This document shows positions 20,977 to 32,435 of a stretch of DNA of 64,000 nt, piece after piece. Under the pieces are notes generated by a model. The model had not been told where the DNA came from, searched no databases, and saw nothing but the letters and a program-made list of their open reading frames with translations. This DNA is from Melieria omissa (lineage: Eukaryota; Arthropoda; Insecta; Diptera; Ulidiidae): NCBI GenBank assembly GCA_963971225.1, contig OZ020270.1:76710432-76774431 (forward strand), given 5' to 3'. The translations under genes and the position numbers were made by a program. Numbering within the stretch: the first letter of the stretch is position 1; each line of letters starts with the position of its first letter.

Positions 20977-22499
20977 GACGCCAGGCGCTCGAAATGGGCT
21001 ACTTTCACCCTCGCGTTTCTGTTGCTGCAGCATTTCACTCTGTACACCACGTCATTAATCTTCGTCACGACCTTGTACGGCCCTTCAAATGATGTTTGAA
21101 GTTTTGGAGACAAACCTTTCCTTCGCTGCGGGTTGTTAATCATTACCAGATTGCCTTCTTGGAACCCTTCTGGGTTAGCCCGTAGACCATAGCTCGCTGT
21201 CAACCTGCTTTCAACTAGTTGAGTGCGGCTCCGCGATCTTCTCCTCGGGCCTTTCGCACCCGAACACCGATCACAGCCTCTGATCCACTCAGCGACAGAC
21301 TCCTGGCATCCTACCCAATAGAACCGCCTTCTTATCTTGGCGACAGTTTTTGCGATGCCTAGGTGCCCTCCACTGGAGTCGTTATGGTTTGCTTTGATGA
21401 CATCGTCGATCCGGCCTTTTGGGACCACTATTAGGGATTTTCTGGTCCTGCCATCCCTGCTCTCCCACTCGCGGTATAGGCAGCCATCCTTCAGACGTAG
21501 ACTTTGCCACTGTGCCCAGTAGGCCTTCGTGATCGGGCTCTCACCAGCCATCTCCTGCCAGTCGGGCCGTACTCTCTGCGCTCTGCCTTTGATGATTTTT
21601 GCGAGATCCGTATCCTCGCGCTGGTCCTTCTGTAGCCTTTCCGCAAGCCAATCTTCCTCTTGTAGAACTCTTACCGACCGAACATCCACAATTTGTCCCT
21701 TGTTTCCGGCTTGCGAATTATGCCTGCGCCCGGTTTTGCAAGAATGGTGTGGCAGAGCGTCAGCACATCTTGGCGACGTCTGCTGTTCAGAACGCTTCTC
21801 TCGCAGATGGCAGTCTCGTGATATGTGGCCAAGCTTGCCACATGGCCAGCAACTGACTCTAGATGGCACTGCCCGCAGCTTCGCTGATGCCTCGGAGCTC
21901 ACTGTCTGGCTTTGCGTGACACGTCCAGATTGGGCACGACGCCTTTCCGCAGATGAATGTCGAAAACTTCCTCCCCCAGGCCGCCTCATACGCCAATGCG
22001 CTTGTCTCAGTCTTACGGAATGTCGGCTTGCCCATCATCAATGTACTCACACGTGTCTCCGGGTCAAGAATACCTTCGATAAACGCTTCGATCTTCAGCC
22101 TTTCCAAAACTTCCATGCTGAGTTCTGGGTAGGACAGTGGTACCAGCCGCTCAATATCTGCCGCATACGTCTGCAGCGCCCCGTTGGCTCTTTGTCTACG
22201 GCTCTTCAGCTCGCAATAATACAGCATTTTGTTGTGCTCGTGACTGTATCTGGCTGCCAGTGCCCTTATGACGGTCTCGTAATCACCTCTCAATCCTTCC
22301 GGAACTGTTTTTATTACCTCAGCCGCATGGCTTCTTAGAGCCAGTATCAGTCTTCAACCTTTCCTAACATCGGTCCACTGACTCTCCAAAGCAGCCATAT
22401 CGAATTGTAGTTTGAATGTGAATTGTAGTTTGAATGAAAAAGTAGGCACTTCTATGGCAAAACTGTCCTCCACTGACTGCACTCTTGCTCGCAACTGTA
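20977..22499 (-). pseudogene. Gag-integrase remnant of gypsy copy 2
   Basis: Minus-strand relative of the 696-codon frame: capsid part (22293-21859: ALAARYSHEHNKMLYYCEL), knuckle CWPCGKLGHISRDC, the same direct passage to the RNase H-IN spacer (IVDVRSVRVLQEEDW) and the integrase zinc site (CDRCSGAKG). The whole DDE core is then deleted, and the C-terminal part resumes (LVMINNPQRRKGLSPKL). A frameshift lies near 21990. The Gag-to-IN junction lies at the same place as in the young copy. By eye the proteins are clearly diverged. Confidence 0.85.
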
Positions 22500-22725
22500 C
22501 CTCTCTAAGCCGCTAAGTTTAGGCTTTTTAGTAGTTTAAGCACTCTTTGGGGTTGTAGATTCCAGATTGTTTCCGGGGCTATTGTGATTGCCCCTAGCTG
22601 GAGAAATCTTTTTCTGCTGAGTGCAGGACAATCACAGAGAACGTGCATGGAGGTTTCTGTTTCTTGATTGCATTTCCTGTAGACATCCGAAGAGGAAATT
22701 CCCATTTTACTGGGATGATGTATTT
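22500..22725 (-). pseudogene. Non-LTR retrotransposon ORF2 3' fragment
   Basis: The minus-strand frame ending at 22505 has the C-terminal cysteine-rich block of I/LOA/Jockey-type ORF2 proteins (ETETSMHVLCDCPALSRKRF). The same block (HFLCDCPALARRR) ends the complete element at 45933-51216. It abuts gypsy copy 2 at 22500. Confidence 0.65.
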
Positions 22726-23170
22726 TTAGTATTTATATAAATGACATGGTTCAGTGCTGCCAAAGCGTTTCTATACATTTATACGCAGATGATGCGCCAA
22801 TTTATCTCTCTGCACCTTTAGGTCTTGTGGAGGATTTAATACAGAGAAGAAATAATGATTTAAGCTCCATTTTTTCATGGTCTAGCCATAACAATCTTAA
22901 TTTAAATGCATCCAAGACTAAAGCAATTACTATATTCCATTATCCTTAAGATTTGAACAATTTCTCACCCATTACAGTAAATGTGACTGTTATCAAATAT
23001 GAAAAGGTCGTTAATAGTCTTGGATTTAAATTGAACTCAACCTTGACATACGTTGATCACGTTAATTGTTCGGTCAGCAAGATGTATAATGTACTTAGGC
23101 AACTTTGGAAACTGCTAGTTTTATTCCTCAAGACATCAAACTAAAACTTGTTAAAACCCTGATAAAGCCA
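22726..23170 (+). pseudogene. Non-LTR reverse transcriptase fragment
   Basis: Palm and thumb region of a non-LTR RT. INDMVQCC is followed by HLYADDAPIYLS, which holds the catalytic YADD. NLNASKTKAI and VNSLGFKLNSTLTYVDHV then follow, with one in-frame stop near 22948 and a frameshift near 23105. It lacks endonuclease and C-terminus. It may belong with the C-terminal fragment at 35020-35651, but they do not overlap, so this is a guess. Confidence 0.7.
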
Positions 23171-23194
23171 ATTATATCGTAGGAATTAATATAT

Positions 23195-23628
23195 TGATAC
23201 GATGAGAAATTCTGTGCCGCACTGTACAGGAATGCTTTTCTCCGCACGAATGTTTTCCAAGCATACTTTTAGGCATGCACTGTGAAGTACGGCGAACTGG
23301 TATAATTCGCTTGGTATAGTCCGATATGGCAAGGATGGTTCTCGAAGAAATAGGCTGTGCGAGAATGGTCGAGCATTTTCCAATTGGAAGTTGCAAGAAA
23401 CTTTGGCGCGATAAGAAAACTGGTATAAAAGCAGCAGTGTGCAGCGCAGTGGGTCGAGTCTGTGTTAAGCAAGCAAAGTGGTAACAAGTGTAGATACAAG
23501 CGAAGTGTAAATTCTGTAAATAAAGGATTGTTAGTTCTGACTGAGTTGGCGCTGAATAATTGAAGTTGTTTTATTTTCAAATACAATCAAAACGAACCGT
23601 CGATAATGAACTGTTGATTCTCGTAACA
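23195..23628 (+). repeat. Solo LTR with ATAT target duplication
   Basis: Starts TGATACGATGAG and ends CTCGTAACA. ATAT flanks both sides (23191-23194 and 23629-23632). Contains TATAAAA at 23424-23430 and AATAAA near 23519. It matches the LTR at 16787 and those at 31870 and 34462. A solo LTR arises when the two LTRs of an element recombine. Confidence 0.85.
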
Positions 23629-23639
23629 ATATGGTCACC

Positions 23640-24300
23640 CTGATAGTGCGTCTCTGCGAAAGTTGCAACTATTAGCACTAAGCAAATAAACACATAGAGG
23701 TGTCAACTCGCACAAATTTGCGTACCAGCGCAGTAGGTCCCATACGCACTTCGGCTATTCGAACATATTCGCGATGACTTCGGCAAACTTCTCAATACGA
23801 AGTCAGCTTTCATAATTTGCTTTATGTGATGTGGTCAGTCGCACATCAACTGTGCGCTGTGATGATGTTAATGCTGCTGTTATGCGCCTTGCTTTCAGCG
23901 CAGCAGGTCCCATACGCACTTTGGCTAGTCGAAAATATTCGCAAAATTGTGTGCGTTGCCTTCACACGCCATGAAATAATCAACCACCAAAAAAGCCAAC
24001 AAAAGCAACAATACAATTTCACTTGTTCGCGCTTATTTTTGTGTGTATACCTTTTTTCGTTGACGAGCGCTTTCGCTTCAACAAATTTGCTGATGATGAA
24101 ACTTCGGACTTTCGGACAGACTTTTTGATTGTTTGAATAGCCATGTTCTTTGTGATAAAAATCCTTTCCGATCAGCTCTTCGTGAGAATAACAATATCCA
24201 AAATTATTTGAAGAAAATGAAAAACTATGTCAAAAGTTGTCAGTATCCTAAAACTGTATACTGTTGAAATGGTATAGTTTTATCAATTACTTCCGTTTTG
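23640..24300. other. Undetermined; contains a diverged direct repeat
   Basis: The block GGTCCCATACGCACTT, followed by GGCTATTCGAA-like sequence, occurs at about 23735 and again at about 23908. The 103-codon frame at 23817-24128 runs across the second copy and has no recognisable domain. Confidence 0.4.
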
Positions 24301-24309
24301 TCTCTTTCA

Positions 24310-24869
24310 CAAGATATCTGGGCGGAAAAATTTAATTTTCTTTTATTATCAAGACTTAATCAAGACCCGCTTGAAAATGTTTTTTATTTGGTAAGAAAAA
24401 TCGGAGTTACAAACAATAATCCTTCACTTTTTGAGTTTGACCAGATTCTTGCGAAAATGATCTCAATGAAATAATAGCATTTAAGGCAGGAACCTTCAAT
24501 TGTGAACCAACTGACGAAGGTTCATTTATAATAATTGACAATAATACCAGTTTGTTTGAAATTGACAATGAAACTCAAAATCAAGAGTTCGGTGAAGAAT
24601 TTTACTTATCAAAGGATATATTTGATGCAGAGAAAGCGAATTCTTCAAATGCCTTAGGGATTATAAAAAATGAACATATGAGTGATGGTTCCCTTCGTTA
24701 TTTCTCTGGTTTCATATTGATGCAAACTATTGAAAAATTTGACTGTCACAACTGCAAAAAGTTAATAAAAGATGAGCTTTGTGATTTACAAAGAAACGAA
24801 ATGTTTATATTTTTCAAAAATTTCAACTATTTTAACAGTAGTTTAAAACTAAAAGCTCCAATCGACTAA
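24310..24869 (+). pseudogene. P-element-like transposase C-terminal fragment
   Basis: Near 24350 the frame reads NQDPLENVFYLVRKIG then NNNPSLFEFD, close to the P/THAP9-type block in which a QDxLENxF motif precedes a run ending NPSxxxF. After a stop near 24470, a 105-codon frame (24552-24869) continues with LRYFSGFILMQTIEKF and CHNCKKLI. That corresponds to the C-terminal (R)Y-x-G(Y/F)I...C-x2-C region of this family. Everything upstream, including most of the catalytic domain, is missing or unreadable. The assignment rests on motif recall. Confidence 0.6.
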
Positions 24870-24950
24870 TTTTTTTTGTTTCAAAAATTTCAACTATTTT
24901 AACAGTAGTTTAAAACTAAAAGCTCCAATCGACTAATTTTTTTTGTTTCA
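24815..24950. repeat. 67-bp tandem duplication
   Basis: Two adjacent, essentially identical units containing CAACTATTTTAACAGTAG, starting at 24824 and 24891. The first includes the last codons and stop of the P-like fragment, so the duplication arose at that site. Confidence 0.85.
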
Positions 24951-24954
24951 AAAA

Positions 24955-25719
24955 TCGTTTACAACACATTTCAAACGTTTTTTAAGGAACCCCCTCATTG
25001 CTCCAATATAAAAAACCTTTTGTACAATTTGTGTGTTGCAAACGTAACAAAGTAGATGAATACAAAATGTGATTTTCAGAACCGTCTACTTGTTAAGTTT
25101 GCTAAGAAAAAATTGCACTTGGTTAAGAGAGCAAATTGCAAGTAAAACGAAAAATAAGAATAAAATAAAAATACTAAAGATCACATAAAATTACTAAATA
25201 ATATAAATTGTAAGGAAATGATAATAATAAATAGTAATATGTTGCTGTTAATATCAGAATTTGAAAAATTTATCGTTATGAATTTTATTAGGCCAGAAGG
25301 CAACGTAGCCTACATGAATGCCAACATTGCACAGCAGAAATTCATAGTTTTAGTTTTTTTTTCAATAGGAACGCACACTCTACTGTACGCCTTTGCGAAT
25401 TCACATGGTTCATTATTCATAGCAGAACCGAAAGCCATGGAAATTCAATTTGCTTTTTATCTTGTGCAGTTGCTCGTATGGTTTTCATTCACCTCAGCGC
25501 ATACACACGCAACACGCACATTTATTTTCACACGGACACACACCCTTGCATATTCGAATTTGCAAAGGATACGCCGCGGCGCGCCGTTTCGTGCTCATCA
25601 GCACCGCACAGCTTGCAATTGATGTTCCTTGTCGAACATCCCACAAAGAATGAAGATGAACTTCGAAAATTGAAGTTTGACGAAGCCAGCGACTCGTATA
25701 GCCGAAGTACGTGTGGGAC
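24955..25719. other. No gene identified
   Basis: AT-rich, then a mixed region (25300-25719). Overlapping frames at 25218-25622 and 25478-25867 lack recognisable domains. The second runs into the MITE at 25727, so at least its end is not original. Confidence 0.4.
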
Positions 25720-25726
25720 CTACTGT

Positions 25727-26300
25727 CAGCGATTAAGCGATGTGAAACTGGGAGAGCCGGTAGAAATACAGGCACAGAATTACACTAATATTATTGCAAA
25801 ATTGCAACCTTGGGGCCTACTAGTAGGCTCCAAACTTGATAAGGAACGTACTTTTTCCTGCATATAAATTTCTAAAACGGGGTTGTTGTTCTAGTTCATT
25901 TCAAATTGCCAGTGTAGCTGGTGTGAGTCATTTTTTGTGACCAAAGAAATTTGTGTTTTTATTTGTATATTTTTGGTGCCATTTCGTAATACGTTTGTAT
26001 AAAATTGACTAGAAAAATATATTATTGCCCAAAAGCGTAAAAATTATCTTTGGGTATGCTTTTAATTCAATTAAATTAAGATTTTATAAGCTGCATTCAA
26101 AAAAACAACCCTGCGGTCAAACTACAGCATTTAGCAAAAAAATCATACCTGATCGTTAGAGATTCGCTAAATGAAGAAATGCGAAATAAAAAGGACGGCA
26201 ATTGACCCCGTCATATTCAATGCATTTAGCTGTGTGTTGTTTGGTATATTTTTCATTAATATTTACATAATTAAACCAGTTTCACATCGCTTAATCGCTG
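25727..26300. mobile_element. 574-bp MITE with perfect 25-bp TIRs and 7-bp TSD
   Basis: The inverted repeats 25727-25751 and 26276-26300 are identical, beginning CAGCGATTAAGCGATGTG. The direct repeat CTACTGT flanks the element (25720-25726 and 26301-26307). No transposase sequence inside. A 7-bp duplication does not point clearly to one superfamily; hAT (usually 8) is closest. Confidence 0.8.
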
Positions 26301-26529
26301 CTACTGTGCTAGATTTGCGTGACCGAAAAATTTTGTACTTCGTGGTACCTCTATGTGTTTATTTGCTTAGTGCTATTAGTCAATAATGCAGCTAGATATG
26401 TATGTATACTCCAAAAGAAAGTTTGACTCCATCTCTAAATTCTCCATAAATATACTGGATTGCAGCATATACTCATTCTTTAATCGTCGCTCCTTACTAT
26501 TCTTGCATAAACTAATTCGTACTCGTTGT

Positions 26530-27260
26530 CAGTGGCGGCTTAAGGTGTTCGGGGGCCCGAAGCGGCGACGGTTGAGGGGCCCCTAAATTCTGAAGTTTTA
26601 TGAAATTAAAAAAAATTATGTAACTGTAATTTCTTTTATTCAAAAGTATGCAAATAAAGTAGCATAAAAATGCATATATAAAAGAAAAGAAGTCTGTAGG
26701 ACAACATCAATTGTAAACTAACAAAAGATAACATTTAATTCAACACATAACAGTTAAAAAACAAAATTAAAGGAACATTCATTTTCAATTCTTTTTCTAA
26801 TTCTTATTTGCATTCTACATGCATACAAAGTTTAAATTGTTGGCAGTCTTGTGTCTTAAAACACATATAAACATAAAAATTCATATACTAAGAAAAGAGT
26901 AATAGCAATAATAACTGTAAATTTGATTGACTTCGACCAAGTTTAATGAGGTTAAGTAATTTTTGTGTAGTTTACAGCAAAATCTCGGAGATTGTGATAT
27001 TTAGTTTTTAATTTCGAATTTTGTATTTGCATATTTTGCACAAAAGTTTTAGTTATAAATAAAATATTGCAATCTTCGAGGAACCATTTTTTGGAAATTT
27101 GTAAACAAATGTTATTTAGAATAGATGTTTTCTTGTTTTTATTGAACTGAATTCATCTATTGCATTTTCAAAGTCAATTGTCGATGCCGTGTCTCTTTCA
27201 ATTGATAAAAGTGACGACAAGTTTCAGTTTTGAAAAACTTCTTTCGCAACTTCACACGGA
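26530..27260 (-). pseudogene. hAT transposase remnant
   Basis: Minus-strand sequence near 27260-27120 reads CERSFSKLKLVVTFI, followed by a degraded region with DNDFENAIDEF-like content. This is the C-terminal dimerisation region of hAT transposases (usual core ERSFSKLKLIK). The + strand at about 26531 starts CAGTGGCGGCTTAAGG, a plausible hAT terminus. The opposite terminus was not found. The 26590-27100 part is AT-rich with no readable frame. Confidence 0.6.
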
Positions 27261-27596
27261 TACAGAAATTATTAAGAAATATTGCACGAAACTTAAATTT
27301 GAAAGTGTTTCAATGAAGTCCCATTTTACAATAAATTCTAATAAATTTAGTCCAGACCACATAGACATTTCTGCTGTCTTCATATTGCTAGTCGATAACA
27401 CTGGTCTGCAAATTTTTTTTAATGACGACATACCACGACACTAAAACTCAAAAAGTAGACAGCCGATTAGGTAGTGCGAATACGATCCGCTAGGTAGGCG
27501 TGGCACCTCCCATACAACTGAAATTTTCAATATGGAATATTTTCGTAATGAGAAGTCGGACAGCATTAAAATTTGGTGCGGGGCCACCGTTTAGAT

Positions 27597-28478
27597 CAGA
27601 GGTGCCCATGCCCTATGCTCTCGTTGCTAATTTGTTTTTGCAAATCCTCTTCAGCATAGGGAGAGGAATCTAATTCCTCATTTGTTTTTGTAAATGATCT
27701 TTAGCATAGGCTGAGCATTCTACACCTTTTCAAGTGCAATTTCAGAAAGTGTAAAAGCAATTTCAGAAAACTGAAATTGAATTTACGCTTATGCTTTCTG
27801 ATATTAAATTTATATTTCTGAAATTGAATTTACGCTTCCTGAAATTGCTTTTACGGTTTCTGGAATTTCTTTTACGCTTTCTGAATTTGTTTTTACACTT
27901 TCTGAAATCGAACTTGAAAAGGTGTAGTATCCACACACAGCACTCCGCACGCATTGGCGACAGTTATCTTCAACGTAGGTTTTGTTGTTGTCTAGCGAAT
28001 GAATTTGCTTCAAAACGTTTGCGGCTGTCGATTGAGAAGCAATAGAAAAAATCGGTGTTTGTTTCTAATTTATAATTTTGCAGCTTGCAAAATGAACGCG
28101 AATGCAATGAGAAATGGGAGAATGATTTTTTTTATTTTATAATTTTAAGGGTCAAGCGCAAAGCTTTCAACTAATTCAAGGGAGCTTAAAATATAATACG
28201 GAAAGGCATTTTAAGACATGCCATGCAGGTTGCGTTGCTGATAAGATAGCGGAGGGTTCTAAAGAACAGTTATTTTCGGAGTTAAACAAGTCTTGGAACT
28301 ATGTTAGCAGACAGATTTATTAGGATTAGAATTGTTTTTTTTAAATATCATAACATTACAGAAAATGATTTTTTTTCGCTGTACATACTGAATTCCTTTT
28401 TTTTTTGGTTGCATTTCTTTGGGCAACTTTGCATGTATTGGTGTTTGCTCTTCCATACAAAGATTTTGGGCACCCCTG
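27597..28478. mobile_element. hAT-type MITE, copy 2, 8-bp TSD
   Basis: Starts CAGAGGTGCCCA and ends TGGGCACCCCTG (11 of 12 inverted). GTTTAGAT is duplicated perfectly at 27589-27596 and 28479-28486, the 8-bp signature of hAT insertion. Inside are the ATTTCAGAAA-type hairpin cluster (27725-27930) and an AT-rich tail. There is no transposase. It is shared in part with 2205-2633. Confidence 0.9.
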
Positions 28479-28486
28479 GTTTAGAT

Positions 28487-29148
28487 GTTCCGTTTCATTG
28501 GTAAAATTTGATGGGCGTTGATGGCACCGCCAAAGGAACTCAAATTTTAAATATTGAATAGCTTCGGAACAATAAGTTGAAAAAGCTTTGAAGTTTTGTG
28601 TAGCATCGTCCCATAGATGTGGCATTCTACTGGCAAAATTTTATGGGCGTTGAACAAGGGGCGCGGCATATTTTTTGTGACTGAAATATTCTGCGTAACT
28701 TTGGAACTGAAAGTCGCATATCAATCACCCTTCGACTGGAGAAATGGATTGGGCATTACATAAAAGAGGCGTGGCATAGCCCATAGAGTGTAGTATGAAG
28801 AAACTTGATTTATCGGGCCCATTGACTTCAAGCTTGCGTGCAAGGCCGCAGGGCCCTACTAGTAACGAAACCTTCGACTTCTTTGCAATAACAATGAATA
28901 TTTGTTTCACTTGACAGAACGGTATATCAATTGTTTTTGTTTTTGCTACCTTAAAATTTCGAATTCACGTCAAGTTACCAACATTTTCAAATTCTGTTTG
29001 TATGCATTGCTGATCATTTTCACAGGATTTGTTTTGCTTTCCGTCGGCTTTATTCTTTTAAAAATTAAAATTTCAATAATCAATCAAGAATTGCCATACA
29101 GAAAAGTTTACTTGCGGTAAAGAGGCAATCGCACATCGAACTGTACTG
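28487..29148. other. No gene identified
   Basis: Decayed AT-rich sequence. The 72-codon frame at 28902-29120 has a hydrophobic stretch (LYALLIIFTGFVLLSVGF) that could be a membrane helix. It is short, without neighbours or a recognisable family. Confidence 0.4.
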
Positions 29149-29170
29149 TACATACACAGTGTGTCCCATG

Positions 29171-31189
29171 CAGTGGCGTCCCCAGGGGGGGGGGGGATTA
29201 GGGGGATGGATCCCCCCCCTTGGTCGGAGAATTCACTTATGCAATTTGCTATAACAATATGGAATTGTGAAACATTTTTACTATTTGCTTTATCGCTTCT
29301 GTAATCACCCACTTAAAACCTAATAACTGAACCTCCCATGATCTGGCCAGACCATAATGTAAACAAGATGATAGTCGAGGATTGTTGTTAAGGATATAAA
29401 AAAACCAGAAAGTGTGAATACAATGATTTCTTTTGCTTGTCTACATTAGTTTTACGTAAAACGGTGAAAATATACTAGAATAATTAAGTAAATAGCGAGT
29501 TTCAACTTTAATGAGTTAATTTTGAAATTAAAAAAATACGGCAGTAAAGCAAAAAAATAAAAAAAATTTATAAATGTAAAATACGTTACTTATGGATCTA
29601 CTTCAGCTGCTTGACCAATGCAATTATTTCAACAATATAATGCAGTATCATGACTATACCACATTGAGATTTTACATTCGACACATACAAATCGGGTTTT
29701 GATATATATATTTCTGGATTCCTTGCACTGTTAATAATTCTGAACTGCTTTGCCAAAGAAAAATATGCAAAACATGCTCTACATGTTGTTGTTCATGCTG
29801 AACTGGCCGGATATCGTTTTCCTTGTCGCCTTCGTCGTTGCTATCTTCACATTGAACTATCTAAACGACCATTTTTTCTATCAGTATCAGAAGCTTCGTT
29901 TTGTTCAGGGCCAAATGAAAGCGTGAAATTGGCAGCACCGTTATTATTGCCTCTCGCAGCAAATTATTTAATATCTTAAATTCGTTGCTCTAAAGCATTA
30001 GTTTCCGCTATTGCTAAGGAAATTTTTTTAGAGATTTTCCTCTCTGATTTAACTCCAGCGTCGAAGTTCAAAAACAATGTCCACCTGATTCTCAAAATAG
30101 CATTCTCTTCCTTTCATCTCTGTCACAGAAAACACCCAATCGAATTGGAAAATGGATAAGTATTAATTTTGAATATGTTCCAACATTATTTTCCAACAAA
30201 AATTATAATTTATTAACCCAAAGAAAATAAAAGCCAAGGCGAACGAAAAACACTTGGACCAGGTACATTTTGCGCCAGCTAATTTACGTCACTATTAACG
30301 GGATGGCACGAAAAAAGTGCTTCAAATCGGGTCAGATGGAAAAACCTAGTTGAAAATATATACATATATAATATAAAAAAATATTTATTAACAATTCTGA
30401 CAATAATTACGTCGAAAATAACAAAAAAAACTGAAAATAACTGGCAAATTTGTATGCAAATGCACCATGGTCTGGCCAAGCCATGGTTTTGGGTTTTGTG
30501 CTTAGAAAGGATCAGTTAAGGATATCATGAAATTTGAGCTCGATAGCTTAATTACAACATTACTAAAGTGGATCCAAAGTTCAATATGGTCTGGCCAGAA
30601 CCGGATACCCGCAGAAGGGTTAAGAATAAATGAATAAAAAAAATCAGCATTGCATTTGTTCTCGCAGAATAGTTGTATTTTCAATGTTCCCAAAAGTGTC
30701 GACTATTTACCAAAATAGTAATCAAACGCAGGCTTCATGCCAACCCTGCATCAGCTGTTGAAATTAAAAAAAAATTCACTTATATAGTTTTGGTAAATTG
30801 CGGGTAAACATGGAAACATGGTCACCTCTATCATAATTAAATTTCAGAACGTCATACATTTTGTAAATGTTTGATTTCTTTTACATAGCTGGTGTGCTTT
30901 TTAAAATACGTCTTTTGAGTTTTTCGTAATTCTATTAGCAGTTGTTTTCGAAATGTCATAACTTAAAACAAACTTGAATTTTTTGGTTGGGATTTTATGA
31001 CTTAAAAATACATGTCACTTGAATTTTGTGTTTTAAGAAGTTTATGTTAGTATATGTACATATATGTATGTATGTACAATTTTATTCAACATGTATTAAA
31101 AATAATACGCAAAGATGAAAGTATAAAAATGGCGTTAAACTGCATTTTTTGCATATCCCCCCCTTCCCGAAATCCTGGGGACGCCACTG
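29171..31189. mobile_element. hAT-like element B, copy 1
   Basis: Termini CAGTGGCGTCCCCAGG and CCTGGGGACGCCACTG are perfect 16-bp inverted repeats. There is no hAT transposase frame. The middle appears to be a degraded piggyBac-like segment with GGTCTGGCCAGACC palindromes. Confidence 0.85.
29313..30621 (-). mobile_element. piggyBac-like segment inside B1 (degraded)
   Basis: Bounded by TTAA-like sequence at about 29310 (CTTAAAACC) and 30620 (GGGTTAAG). The right end, read inward, is CCCTTCTGCGGG followed by TCTGGCCAGACC. Near-palindromes of GGTCTGGCCAGACC occur at about 29342, 30473 and 30588. The minus strand in B2 at 36693-36508 carries FDWVFSVAEMKGRKCYFED, the same peptide family as the frame at 44385. 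The left TIR is not convincing. Confidence 0.45.
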
Positions 31190-31869
31190 CTATCCCTAGT
31201 CTACTTACAAGGGACTCTTTTTCACTTTTCATCTGTCTTCTAAAGTGTATTTTACGCATTTTATGTCACTTTTTACTCACGTGAATTAATTTTTGCACAC
31301 GCGCACCGAATATCGAATGCAAAAGTTATGTGCGATACTCATCGAAAATCAGCTGTTCGTATTCCTTTATATTTTTGAGCGATATGGACATCATGTTTTC
31401 TTAAAAAATGTGTTATTTTCCGAAATCTATGAATTACTTTAATTTAAGCAGAAATATGTTACAAAATACTAAAATAGCCAAAAAGCACAACTGGTTTATC
31501 GGTGCCAAAATAAATGCACATATCTAGCCTTCTTTCTGTGCCTTCTTCTTCTTTTTTCAACTCTTCTTGTATCAACTCACCCCCGCTGCATTACAAACAA
31601 ACTAGTACAAAACTGGTGCAAGCCATACTAGTTGGTGAACCTGCCATTTTAGGCAATTGGTTCAGTTTTCACCGCAGGGAAATAGTAGTAAACGAAACGA
31701 CGAAGGCAACCGAAACTAGGTGAGGATATGGTCAAATATTTAACTTGACAACAAAAATTACAACCATACTTTTCATTAGCAATTTTTGTATTTGAGAAGG
31801 CGGCTTGAACACCCAAACCACCCCCTCCTTTCCCCGTGTGCACCGCTGCACACACACACATGTACATAT
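31190..31869. other. Start of composite interior; no gene identified
   Basis: Sequence unique to the interior of the composite. Short frames only, one with a pyrimidine-rich stretch at 31525-31590. Confidence 0.4.
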
Positions 31870-32270
31870 TGTTACGAATATTACTTCACAGGTTCGTTTG
31901 GATTGGGTTTGAAAATAAAATAACTTCAGTTATTCAGCGCAACGTAGTCAAAACTAACAATCATTTTATTTACAGATCTACACTTCCCTTGTATCTACAC
32001 TTGTTACCACCTTGCTTGCTCAACACAGACTCGACTCCTTGCGCTGCCACTGCTGCTTTTATACTAGTTTTCTTATCGCGCCGAAGTTTCTTGCAACTTC
32101 CAATTGAAAAGCGCTCGACCATTCTCGCACAGCCCATTTCTTCGAGAACCATCCTTGCCATATCGGACTATCCAAGCGAATTATACCAAATATGCCATAC
32201 TTCAAAGTGCATGCTTAAAACTATGCTTGGAAAAGCGTTCATGCACAGCACAGAGTGCCTCTTCGTTTCA
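31870..32270 (-). repeat. Solo LTR with ATAT target duplication
   Basis: Minus-strand LTR starting TGAAACGAAGAGGCAC at 32270 and ending CGTAACA at 31870, flanked by ATAT (31866-31869 and 32271-32274). Same family as 23195-23628. Confidence 0.87.
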
Positions 32271-32435
32271 ATATGAATATCCCAGTGCACAATCCAATGA
32301 ACAAACGCGTTTGGCTTCTTCGCTGGGACGTTGCGTTCCACAATTGTGAGCTCACTTCAATAACTGTAATCAATCAAAAGTAATCAATAATATAATAATA
32401 ATTGATTGGCACGACAGCCCGCTTACGCGAGACTA

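Larger units (their letters stand above)
16256..22499 (-). mobile_element. Old gypsy-type element (copy 2), broken by nested insertions
   Basis: Read on the minus strand: gag and integrase remnants (22499-20977), an interrupting Harbinger-like MITE with a younger gypsy inside (20973-16836), the end of the coding region and polypurine tract (16832-16788), then an LTR (from 16787 downwards). The 5' LTR is missing; a non-LTR fragment abuts at 22500. Its coding part is a diverged relative of the young copy at 16999-20774, but its LTR is of a different type. Confidence 0.75.

Noticed and set aside
23817..24128. 103-codon hydrophobic frame as a small secreted or membrane protein
   Set aside because: Overlaps a diverged direct repeat and lacks any family signature.
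28902..29120. Possible membrane protein fragment before the mariner element
   Set aside because: 72 codons, one hydrophobic segment, no homologous motif. The AT-rich sequence could give this by chance.
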